Assembly: GCA_046329495.1 (NCBI GenBank)
Contig: JAXLUO010000004.1
Coordinates: forward strand, 62,001-126,000
Reading direction: 5' to 3'
Source of the DNA: Bog-950 sp046329495
GTDB taxonomy: Bacteria > Bacteroidota > Bacteroidia > Chitinophagales > LD1
DNA length: 64,000 bases
Shown: positions 51,101-59,600 of the stretch, piece by piece
How the letters are laid out: every line of letters begins with the position of its first letter
How positions within the stretch are numbered: the stretch's first letter is position 1
Notes under the pieces: generated by a model
Told to the model about the DNA's origin: nothing
Seen by the model: the letters and a program-made list of their open reading frames with translations, nothing else
Databases searched by the model: none
Translations under genes and position numbers: made by a program

Positions 51101-52999
51101 GTAAAAAGTGCGAACCCTAACATCGACTTCAGGAATGATATTGAGGCAAAAGGAGAGCTTGTTTTGGGCTCTACCCCCCAACTGGATGTAAGCATTAAGG
51201 CGAAGAAGCTCGGTTTAAACTTCCTGAACTTTAGTTTCTTCAACAAGTTTGTGAAAAACGTAACCGGTTATGCCACGGCTAATGCACGTTTAAAAGGGCC
51301 CCTTAACAAATTATTGCTTACCGGCGATGTGGACCTCATAGATGATAACGTTACCGTTACTTTCCTTAATTCCCCCTTCCGCCTAACCAATCAGCATGTT
51401 AAACTGGATGAACACGGCATTGATTTCGGCAGCAACCTGATGGCTTACGATAGTAAAAAGAACTTACTGACAGCCAGCGGTCGCATCAATCACGAGAGCT
51501 TTAAAAGGTGGGAACTGGACTGCACGGCTTATACCGATAATGCCCTCTTTTTAAATACTACGGCTAAGGAAAGTCCATTTTTTTATGGGGTTGCCTATGG
51601 TGCCGGGTTGGTTAAGTTTTCAGGCTCTATCAATAGCCCAAGAATTGAGGCTACGGCCACAACGCGGCCGGGTACTTACTGTCACCTGCCCATTACCAGC
51701 ACGTTCGAAACCAATCGCTATGGTTTCTACCGCTTTGTTAATCCTAAGGATAGCACCGTTAAGAATGCCGTAATTCCATTAAAGTTAAACGGGGTAAATT
51801 TTATCCTGAACTTAACCGTAACTCCGGATGCGCGCATGGATATCATCCTTGATCCGTTAACCGGTGATATCCTTACCGGCTATGGTAACGGCTATTTGAA
51901 GATTGAACTGCCTAAAACAGGTAATATGTCCATCAGAGGTAAATACACCATCGAGCGTGGCGATTACAAGTTTACGTTGCAAACAGTGGTGAAAAAGCCG
52001 TTTGAATTTGAACCCGGAGGAACGGTTGAGTTTGACGGTGATGTTTATAAAGCAAAACTGAACCTTACTGCAGCCTACAAGGTTAGGGCAAGCCCATTAG
52101 AATTGATTGACGTAAGTGCTGCAGGAAACAGCCAATTGGCTTCGCTTGCCTCGGGTTCAGTACCGGTAAAACTACTAATGAACCTTACCGGGGTGCTTGA
52201 AAAACCTACCATTGGGTTTGATATACAATTTAGTGACCTGGACCCAACCTTGCGTTCGTATGTGGAACAGCGTTTAGCGCTGTTGCGCTTAAACGATGCT
52301 GAGATGAATAAGCAGGTGTTAGGCTTATTGGTGATGAACCGTTTTTTACCGGAGGGCACTTCTACGGGTAATGCTTTGGCCAATACCAATTACCTGGGTG
52401 GCACCGCTGCAACCACGGTAAGTGAATTCCTTACTTCTCAAATTTCGAATTACCTGAGCGAGCTGCTACAATTGGGTGGGGTAAAGGATCTTAATGTGTT
52501 CCTTGGCTATAAGCAATACGACCAGGCAAGTAATAATAACACCACCTCAACGGGTACGCCTGCGGCTTCCAGCTACGATACACGGCGCCAGTTACAAGTG
52601 GCCATTCAGCAAAAGTTCCTCAATAACCGTATTACCATTAATGCCGGTGGTAACCTCGATTTTGGAAATAATACCACAGCGGTGGAGAATGGAAACAACG
52701 CCAAAAGTGTGATACCAACAGGCGACTTCCAGATAGAATACGCCCTTACCAAGGATGGCCGCTGGAAAGCCAAGGCATTTAACCGCACTAATTACGATTA
52801 TTACAACTCGCGTAACTACAACCGCACGGGTATTGGTATTACTTATAGCAAGGAGTTTGATAAACCATCAGAACTGGCCCCTAAAAAACGCAAGCCTAAA
52901 AAGCAAAAGGAAAACGAACAGCCTGTAGTTCCTGCGCCGCCGGCGAACAACACCACAACGCCGGTGCAGGAAGGAGAGAAGGATCAACCTAAAAATTAA
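48122..52999 (+). CDS. tamB: TamB-like translocation and assembly module / AsmA-like bridge protein
   Basis: 1625 residues, start TTG. An N-terminal membrane anchor (about 7-28, ILFWFVAVLLLLSGLVLILV) precedes a long stretch of beta-strand repeats that builds the hydrophobic groove for lipid transport. The DUF490/TamB C-terminal domain begins near residue 1180 (YGFYRFVNPKDSTVKNAVIPLKLNGVNFIL..., GDILTGYGNGYLKIELPKTGNMSIRGKYTIERGDYKFTL). A Lys/Pro-rich disordered tail (PKKRKPKKQKENEQ...) follows. It spans the periplasm between the inner and outer membranes. Its stop shares TTAA with prmC. Confidence 0.9.
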   Translation: MKKRILKILFWFVAVLLLLSGLVLILVRLPAVQTYLAQRATAIISNKLGTKVSIEKVRISFFREADFVNFYLEDLNHDTLIYAHELQVTIDAFDLLEKKLTVRSIGLDNGDVFIHRDSTGKHTNITEVFGKLKGDTVKPQKPTPFAWTIDLRFVTASGTRFRYWDEKGHLDLHVDVPSLDIELKKFDLQKQMIAVKTAALDHADVRIDIAKHESTPNTDTDHVVHFMPGKLNVTYEELALTDAHFILNNHQTDTLLPKGMDFKHLDITGINLNVDSGIVSRDSILGHIKNMQAQDRCGLTVKQLVANARVSIHDITLSNLHLTTPQSEVKNYVSLRYEYFNDFRDFVHAVTLKADLKGTKLAIKDLNYFVRKWDILEHNQFNITGQIDGPISRLSGKRIEISTGASTQFKGDFHSSGLPNAFETSLNLRVERLSTSMTDLRRIYPKLKIPENLNSLGVLSYQGSFDGFLTDFVSTGKLVTAIGYATTDLNFKYDKEKNKSAYSGKLALFDFDLGKFFRDEKNLGKVTLNTEIKGGGLTLESLRADLNGNVNSIVLKNYNYKDIKIDGLVKGKSFSGNLKIKDEHLQADFAGGIDLTRDVPEFRFSSRIYKAELDKLNISKANITVKGRLTSDFSGDKVDNFIGSIGLEDVQLTRDDTISASFKNLHLDARLLSAETKKLRLMSDFAEGELEGDFTFRDLPVALYAFAQSTFTRDYQDTLTYEDQNFNIDLRIGDPDNLTRIFAPQFYYVRNSHIRAFFNSQNHHIDGNATIGDFKFSNVQVKGTDVVASAANGSFDFRTYVDKVYTGDSLMLDTVKVLAQTEANRDIRFDVFAADKKRKNYLDLTSYLTPLKGQAVIRLDTSDIKLANYHWHFNKDNSIFVEGKKIVARNLIFRSEEQTIYISSYLKNDTSTSIKLTLDNTSISDFTGIFTSKIKDLQGNVNGALEVQDIFYKPSVFADFVVDEFKLGNELIGDVNIESKLDDARSKVLIYASVKSANPNIDFRNDIEAKGELVLGSTPQLDVSIKAKKLGLNFLNFSFFNKFVKNVTGYATANARLKGPLNKLLLTGDVDLIDDNVTVTFLNSPFRLTNQHVKLDEHGIDFGSNLMAYDSKKNLLTASGRINHESFKRWELDCTAYTDNALFLNTTAKESPFFYGVAYGAGLVKFSGSINSPRIEATATTRPGTYCHLPITSTFETNRYGFYRFVNPKDSTVKNAVIPLKLNGVNFILNLTVTPDARMDIILDPLTGDILTGYGNGYLKIELPKTGNMSIRGKYTIERGDYKFTLQTVVKKPFEFEPGGTVEFDGDVYKAKLNLTAAYKVRASPLELIDVSAAGNSQLASLASGSVPVKLLMNLTGVLEKPTIGFDIQFSDLDPTLRSYVEQRLALLRLNDAEMNKQVLGLLVMNRFLPEGTSTGNALANTNYLGGTAATTVSEFLTSQISNYLSELLQLGGVKDLNVFLGYKQYDQASNNNTTSTGTPAASSYDTRRQLQVAIQQKFLNNRITINAGGNLDFGNNTTAVENGNNAKSVIPTGDFQIEYALTKDGRWKAKAFNRTNYDYYNSRNYNRTGIGITYSKEFDKPSELAPKKRKPKKQKENEQPVVPAPPANNTTTPVQEGEKDQPKN

Positions 53000-53850
53000 G
53001 CGGGTTTAATACCTGTTACTATCCTCGGTAATCCACTTAAATCCGGTATGGTTTTAACCTCGCTGAAACCGTAATAACGCATTATCCCTTCCACCTCCGG
53101 CCCTTTGGCTGAATTGATTTCGAAATACAGGCTGCCGCCCGTTTTAAGGGCTTTAAAGGCCTTTTCGCTGATAACCCGGTAGAAGGCCAGCACATCGTCC
53201 TGAGGGGCAAACAAGGCCAAATGCGGCTCAAAATTTAATACATGTGCTTCAAGGGTAGGAGCTTCATCCACACCTATATATGGCGGATTGCTAACGATAA
53301 TATCAAAGGTACTGAGTGGTAATTCCTGTTTCAGAATATCCAACTTGCCAAACCGCACCCTTGCTTCCAGCTTGTTATTGTTTGTTGCAGCTACATGCAG
53401 GGCTTCGGGGGATACATCAACGCCTTCCACCTCCCAGTGCGGATGCAGCAGTTGCAGCGCAATGGCAATGCAGCCGCTACCAGTGCCTATATCCAGCACC
53501 TTTAAAACGCCCTTAGCATCCTTAAAATCCTCATCAATTCGGTATACCAACTCCTCGGTTTCGGGCCGCGGGATTAGGGTATGTTGGTTTACAATAAACC
53601 TTTTACCGGCAAAATAGGCTACCTGTAACACCTGCTGCACCGGTTCGCGGTTCACCAATCTGAGCAGGATGCGAAGTAATATGTCCTCTTGTGCACGTGT
53701 CAGCAGCCGAAACCGGTCAAAGGCCAATTTACTGAAATCGGCTTGTAAAACTTCTTCAAAAACCAGCCGGGTTATGGCGTTGGCCTCTCCTGGTCCGTAA
53801 ATAGGTGCCAATTTGTCCAGGTATGTTTTGCGGCCTTCGCCCAGTGTCAT
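52996..53850 (-). CDS. prmC: Release factor glutamine methyltransferase
   Basis: 284 residues from the ATG at 53850 (a longer frame adds a hydrophobic leader that the family lacks). It methylates the GGQ glutamine of peptide release factors. Motifs: PRPETEELV, VLDIGTGSGCIAIAL (SAM site) and DIIVSNPPYIG (the NPPY substrate motif). Cytosolic. Convergent with tamB. Confidence 0.96.
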   Translation of the reverse strand: MTLGEGRKTYLDKLAPIYGPGEANAITRLVFEEVLQADFSKLAFDRFRLLTRAQEDILLRILLRLVNREPVQQVLQVAYFAGKRFIVNQHTLIPRPETEELVYRIDEDFKDAKGVLKVLDIGTGSGCIAIALQLLHPHWEVEGVDVSPEALHVAATNNNKLEARVRFGKLDILKQELPLSTFDIIVSNPPYIGVDEAPTLEAHVLNFEPHLALFAPQDDVLAFYRVISEKAFKALKTGGSLYFEINSAKGPEVEGIMRYYGFSEVKTIPDLSGLPRIVTGIKPA

Positions 53851-54066
53851 TCGGCAAATAAAGCAAACTATTGAGATTAAAAACCCAAAGTTCACTTTGA
53901 GTTTTTAGCAAACCATATTGACTTTTCAGCAGTTTAGTTTGGCTTACTTGTAAAACTGATTGGCTTTTTAAGAAAGTAATTCACATTTGTGTAAAATCAC
54001 TTTGTGCGTACGTAGTTCAACTTTGCTTTTTTCACCTACGCAAAACGCGACACAACTACACAGGAT

Positions 54067-54414
54067 ATGCTACAATTGAATCTGAAACGGATATTTAAGG
54101 CCAGGGGAATTTTTGAACCGTATAAGTTTTTGGTGCAAAGCGGCTTTGTGCCTTTTACTGCGCATAAATACAAGAACGGCAATGCCGCTCATATGCGACT
54201 TGACCACATCGAAAAGCTCTGCGTTCTACTAAACTGTACACCTAACGACCTGTTTGAATGGGTTCCAAACGACCTGTTGGATGACCGGACCGATCACCCG
54301 CTGCAGCGTATACGCCGAAGAGAGAAGAAGATAGAAATCAATAAGTTATTAGAGAAATTCAGCCTCGAAAAGCTGGAAGAAATACAGGAATTGATTGCCA
54401 CCCATAAGGATTAG
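54067..54414 (+). CDS. Small HTH-type DNA-binding protein (XRE-like)
   Basis: 115 residues. The middle (FTAHKYKNGNAAHMRLDHIEKLCVLLNCTPNDLFEWVPND, about 30-75) fits the Cro/CI-type HTH fold of the single-domain regulators with the LCxxLNCTPxDLFEW end. A charged helical tail (RRREKKIEINKLLEKFSLEKLEEIQELI) may dimerise. The target is unknown. The DinB gene begins 3 bp after its stop, so the two are co-transcribed, and this could be its regulator (inference). Confidence 0.82.
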   Translation: MLQLNLKRIFKARGIFEPYKFLVQSGFVPFTAHKYKNGNAAHMRLDHIEKLCVLLNCTPNDLFEWVPNDLLDDRTDHPLQRIRRREKKIEINKLLEKFSLEKLEEIQELIATHKD

Positions 54415-54417
54415 ACC

Positions 54418-54942
54418 ATGAACACACCGATTACACGCCCCGCCCCAACTGAATACCCGACCTATTACGGAGCTTATATTGCTAAAGTGATAGGCGATGA
54501 TCTATTACCTCAGTTAATGGCCGGTAAACAGGATTTAATAGCCTATTTAAGCCAAATACCGGCCAATAAGCACGATTACAAATATCTGCCCGATAAGTGG
54601 ACCATAAAGGAGGTGTTAAGCCACCTGATAGATGCGGAGCGCATTTTTGCCTACCGCGCACTTCGTATTGCCCGTAACGATACTACACCATTGGCCGGTT
54701 TCGATGAAAATGAATATGTACCCGAGTCGAATGCGGTAAACCGCACGATGGATGATCTGTTGGAAGAATACCTCGCCGTCAGGGATTCCAGTATAGCGCT
54801 TTTCAGGAGTTTTAGCCCTGAAATGGCATTTCGTTCCGGTATAGCCAACCAACAACCTATAACAGTTCGGGCCATCGGTTATATCATCGCCGGGCACGAA
54901 TTACACCATTTACAGGTTATCGGCGAGCGTTATTTGCTTTAA
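54418..54942 (+). CDS. DinB-family putative metal-dependent hydrolase
   Basis: 174 residues of the DinB/YfiT four-helix bundle. Metal-binding His: the SHLIDAERIFAYR block (about 69) and the AGHELHHLQVI pair near the C-terminus; VRDSSIALFRSF is also typical. Despite the name this is not DNA polymerase IV. Family members act as thiol-S-transferases or hydrolases; the substrate is unknown. Start is ATG. It is linked to the HTH gene before it and overlaps the radical SAM gene after it by 4 bp (TTAA). Confidence 0.88.
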   Translation: MNTPITRPAPTEYPTYYGAYIAKVIGDDLLPQLMAGKQDLIAYLSQIPANKHDYKYLPDKWTIKEVLSHLIDAERIFAYRALRIARNDTTPLAGFDENEYVPESNAVNRTMDDLLEEYLAVRDSSIALFRSFSPEMAFRSGIANQQPITVRAIGYIIAGHELHHLQVIGERYLL

Positions 54943-56033
54943 TCAAACAGGCTCATCTGAGGCCCCCGTTTTTCGGCTTCCAGTATCTTACGCTTTTGCT
55001 CTTCAAACTTGCTAAAATCAGCTTCAGGACGTTCCCTGCCATTCAAGTATTTGGCCCGGGCCAGCTTAAACTGACTTTTGATCAGCTCGGCAAATTTGCC
55101 TTCGCCACACATACGCCGCCCCCAATTGCTGTCGTTCAATTTGCCACCATGCATGCTTTTTATCTGGTTCAGTACCTTATTGGCCCGGTCGGGTAGATTT
55201 TTGGTGATCCAGTCCTCAAAGATTTTACCGTTATGGCCATTCAGCCGCACAATGGTGTAATTTACCCCCAATGCGCCTGCATCAGCTACCGTTCTAACCA
55301 GTTCAAATATCTCTTCGTGGTTAAGCGCTGGTATTATAGGGGCCATGTTTACACTTACCGGTATGCCGGCTTTGGTTAGTTTTTCTATGGTTCGCAGCAC
55401 ACTGTAAACCGATGAAGTTCGGGGTTCCATTACCCGTTTTAGCTTTTCATCCAGGGTAGTTAAACTAAGCACAACAACTGCCATGTGCTCAGCCGCCATT
55501 GGCGCCAGTATATCCATATCGCGTTCTATCAGGCTGTTTTTGGTGATGATACCGATGGGGTGTTTCAATTCCTGAAACACCTGTAAACAGCCGCGCGTTA
55601 TTTCAAGTTTTCGTTCGGCGGGCTGGTAACAATCGGTATTTCCGGCCAGCATAATTGGCTCACCTTTCCAACTTTTACTCAGCAGCTTTTCGCGCAATAA
55701 AACCGGAGCATTCTTTTTAAGCAGAATGTTCTCCTCAAATTCGTGCCCGGCACTGTATCCCCAGTATTCGTGCGTATTGCGGGCATAGCAATAAATGCAG
55801 CCGTGTTCGCAACCCTGGTAGGGGTTCATACTCCAGGCTAACATCAAATCCGGACTATCAACTTTATTCAGTATTGTTTTCGGGAATACTTCCAGGTATT
55901 TGGTCTTCGGGTTTTTAAAGAGTTCTGCTTCGCGCTCTTCCTCCGTTGCCAAATGTTCTACATCCTTTTCAACATGATGCTTTAAAAAACGGTTTGCAGG
56001 ATCTATTTGTGAGCCCCGCCCTTTGATATACAT
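54939..56033 (-). CDS. PA0069-family radical SAM protein (SplB-like)
   Basis: 364 residues. The radical SAM cluster is Cys75-x3-Cys79-x2-Cys82 (GCEHGCIYCYAR). Other family marks: GRGSQIDPANRF at the N-terminus, AWSMNPYQGCEHGC, AGNTDCYQPAERKLEITR and ITKNSLIERDMDIL. The family is related to spore photoproduct lyase, but the activity is unknown. The C-terminus ends KRGPQMSLFD. Start is ATG. It is convergent with the DinB gene. Confidence 0.92.
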   Translation of the reverse strand: MYIKGRGSQIDPANRFLKHHVEKDVEHLATEEEREAELFKNPKTKYLEVFPKTILNKVDSPDLMLAWSMNPYQGCEHGCIYCYARNTHEYWGYSAGHEFEENILLKKNAPVLLREKLLSKSWKGEPIMLAGNTDCYQPAERKLEITRGCLQVFQELKHPIGIITKNSLIERDMDILAPMAAEHMAVVVLSLTTLDEKLKRVMEPRTSSVYSVLRTIEKLTKAGIPVSVNMAPIIPALNHEEIFELVRTVADAGALGVNYTIVRLNGHNGKIFEDWITKNLPDRANKVLNQIKSMHGGKLNDSNWGRRMCGEGKFAELIKSQFKLARAKYLNGRERPEADFSKFEEQKRKILEAEKRGPQMSLFD

Positions 56034-56147
56034 ATCGCCTCCTTGTCCGTCAGTAAAGATAATATAATTAGCATAAAGCTAAAAATATTAGTTTGTTAAA
56101 TTGGCAAACCAAAAGGAATAATTATACTTGCCGAAAATCCATATGCT

Positions 56148-56627
56148 ATGATCAAAAAACTACAATTCATTCTTCCTCTGTTTGTGCTTGCCATTATGCT
56201 CGGCGGCTGTCCTTATTCCAGCAAAGTGGCTATCGATGCACCTTCCATAAAAGTAACTGATGCCTTGCTGGGAAGTTGGGAACCTAAAGACGGGGATGAT
56301 AAAATAACTGTGAGCAAAAAAGATGCTAATACCTACGCCATCACCAAAAAGAGCAGTTCGGGAAATGAAACCAAATACGAGGCTTTTATGAGCAAGATCG
56401 GTGAAGACCAGTTTCTGAACATTTACGAAACAGCCGATGAAGCTAAAACCTATTACTTCTATAAGGTTATCTTAGGTAAAGAAAATACCAAACTTACCCT
56501 TGTTCCGGTTACCGAAAACATCGATGAAGAATTCAAATCTTCTGCTGAGTTAAAGGCATTCTTTGAAAAATATAAGAGTCTTTCTTTCTTCTTCGGTAAG
56601 GAGGAAAATGTGTACTACCGCCAATAA
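56148..56627 (+). CDS. Lipoprotein of unknown function (159 aa)
   Basis: The signal MIKKLQFILPLFVLAIMLGGC ends in a clear lipobox (LGGC, Cys21). The mature part is beta-rich (LGSWEPKDGDDKITVSKKDANTYAITKKSS), a lipocalin-like pattern seen in many Bacteroidota lipoproteins that open with LxGxW. Probably in the outer membrane. A bidirectional terminator follows. Confidence 0.82.
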   Translation: MIKKLQFILPLFVLAIMLGGCPYSSKVAIDAPSIKVTDALLGSWEPKDGDDKITVSKKDANTYAITKKSSSGNETKYEAFMSKIGEDQFLNIYETADEAKTYYFYKVILGKENTKLTLVPVTENIDEEFKSSAELKAFFEKYKSLSFFFGKEENVYYRQ

Positions 56628-56647
56628 TAATTATTTATACTATTAAC

Positions 56648-56681
56648 AAAAAAGGGTGTGCTAAATGGCACACCCTTTTTT
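56648..56681. terminator. Bidirectional hairpin terminator
   Basis: AAAAAAGGGTGTGC pairs with GCACACCCTTTTTT around TAAATG, between two convergent genes. Confidence 0.93.
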
Positions 56682-56699
56682 GTTTTAGCCCAGCAGCTA

Positions 56700-59600
56700 T
56701 TAATGAGTAATAGCCACCTTCTTAACTGTAATGTTTTTGCCATCAGTAACGCGCACTAACAGGCACTGAGCAGCAAGGCCGCTAAAGTTATGCTGTAAGG
56801 TTCCGGTAGCTGTTTCGCTGAACAGTTTTTCGCCCAGGATATTGAATACCTCTACCTTGGCAGTTATCTTATTCAGGTTTACAAGTACGTTATTGCCGGT
56901 GCTGTAAACGATAATGGCATCAGCTTTAGTATCGTTAATACCGGTGGTAGCACCTGAAGTTATCGTAACCAGTTTACTGTTGTTAGCGGTACAACCTTCG
57001 CTGCCTGTTACCTGTAACTGTACGGTATAGGTGCCTTCTTGCTCATACAAGTGTGTAGTTACAGCATCGGTAGAAGTAGCACCGTCACCAAAGTTCCAGG
57101 TGTAGATATTGTTGCTGTTTACATTGGTAGTTGTAAAGTCAATTAACTGGTTTTGTTGTGCCACCGTGGTGGAGGCAGCAAAAGTGGCATCAGGCATAGC
57201 CGGAGCGCTGATCATAACATTTTTAACTACCTGGTAGTTGTTCGCATCTGTAAGTGTTAAGGTATAAATGCCCGCAGGTAAACCGCTTACTTGTGCATCG
57301 GCTTGTAAAGTGCCGGCAGCCATGGTTACGCCATTGTTTTCAATGGTATAGTTCCAGTTTATGCCACCGGGATTGGTGAAACTTATACTACCGTTGTTGT
57401 TCGCGCAATCTGCATTTGTTTTGGCAATCTCTACAGCAGGTGTAAAGTGCAGGATAAAACGATCCTGATTATCGGTGGCGGAAGCGGTAAAGTTATAAGC
57501 ACCATTACGCAGGTTGTGGAAGGTGTTTGTTTTCTTGTCTTCTAAAATCATGTATACGGTAGGGTCAAATTGTTGCATACCCAGTGCCGAAATACTCATG
57601 TGGCCATTTACATCGGGACGCAGGTTAACAGGTACGGCGGTAGTCTGCGTCAACGAAGGCAGGGTATTGATACCTAACCATTCGTTTGCAGTCATTTGTG
57701 TATACAGTGAAGGCCGGCCGTTAGCACCGCGCTTGCCTGCATCATATGCGTTGTCGAAAGCGGTTGTTGCATCGCTGTTGAATGCGATGATGGTGGCATC
57801 CTTGGCTCCGTTGTAATTCAGTTCAAGTGTTAAGGCATAGTCGTTTTGTTGCAGATAGAAATCGGTTGAAATACCCGCAAAACGTTCGCTTTGGTAGAAA
57901 GGGAAGTTACCCGCGCCTGCAGCAGTACGGCGAACCATAAATGCTTGCCCGGGGGCGATAACAGCCGACGATGCTCCTGCACCCATTAATCCAGGTTGCC
58001 AGCTACCGCTAAACGGACCGGTAGTTACCCAAACCTGCACCTGGTTGCCATAGCCGTCAGCAGTGCGGTCGGTGGTAAGTTTTATCGGCGAAGCGTAAGG
58101 ATTACCTACAAGGTTCCAACCGCTTTGCACAGGTTGGCCTTGTAAGGTGTTTACCGAAGGATAGCCGCTGTTAAAACCGCTAACACTGATATCGCCGCTG
58201 TTAGGAACACCGCTAAAAGTGGTTACGTTGTTACCCGTCAGGTAAGCCGAATAGCCACGTCCGTTATCCATGTTACCTACACTGCGTATCTTCCAGTTGC
58301 CTAACATGCAAGCACCCGAAGCGGCATGTCCGTCGGTATATTCAAATACGCTGCCGTAAGGCGAGTTTACATCGCTTTGTGTTTCATCGCAGGTATTGGT
58401 TGGTATAATGTAGGCGCCGTCGGTACCACTTGCATTTACCTGGCTAAGCGGCGCACTATTAACCGGTGAGGATACAAAGTGTTGGTTGCTGCCAACCACA
58501 GGCACATAGCGTTCCACCTTTATAGTGCCGGTATATAAACCGTTACAGGTAACAGTTGAATTAGCCGGGCTGTTTACAACCACGGTCATGCCACCATTAC
58601 AAAGCGTGGCGTTGTTATTGGAAGCAGTAGAGGTTAGGATGATATCGCCGGCAGGGTTCAGTATTCCGCTGGCCATGGCCAGTATGTTCAATACGCGCAG
58701 GGTGCCACCTGCTTGTACGTCAAGTACAAATGGCTCTACACCGGAGGTGCCCGATGTATTTTTAGGGTCGTAAACCAGTGTATCGCAAACTACTAAGCCG
58801 CCGGATTGAATCTCGAGCTTACAAGTTTTACCTGCAGTTTGGTTGGCACGGGCAAATAAATTGCCAACGCCGGTAATGGTACCTTTTACTACAAAGGTGC
58901 CGGGCAGGTCCGTTCCGCTCTGGCCGTTGGTAGCGTCAATTGAAAGATCGGCCTTGTTATAGAATGTAACCGTACGCCCGGTATTTACAGTAACGTTAAA
59001 CTGGATACCTGCCTTATTGTTATACAAAGCTGTATTGCTGCCATTGCTACTCCAATCGGCAAAGTGCAGGCCTAAATCAATATCAATTAAAAGGTTGGTA
59101 TTGGTTGAAGCCACATCTTTAAACAAACGGGTTAAATCCATTGTGCCGCTACCCGAGAAAGTTACGTTGGCAGCTTCTGGCTTAATAGAAATTACGTCAG
59201 CGTTAGCCGGGCCGTTACCAATTTGGCCATCACATACTACGTTGCCGTAAACTTCAAGATAACGAGGTCCGGTGCCCGGCGAATTGATATTGGCATATAG
59301 CTGACCGCCTGCTTCTACATTCAGGTTTTTAACCTGCTTGCCGCTTACGGTAAAGGTAACAACGTGTCCGTTGCGGATAAAAGCGCTGGCTGTGGTGCTG
59401 TTAGGATGATCGGATCCTGCGCAAGGGGTCCATGTAGAACCATTAAATTTCTCCCAGGTTGTATTGGCATTCCAGTTACCGGTAGTAATAGTACGGTAAT
59501 CGCCTGCAATGGGGCAACCTGTTGCGCTTAGTGTAATCGTAAATGCTGAGGATGGTGTTCCGGTAGCAGCCTGGTCGGAAGACAATATGCGAAGTTTATA

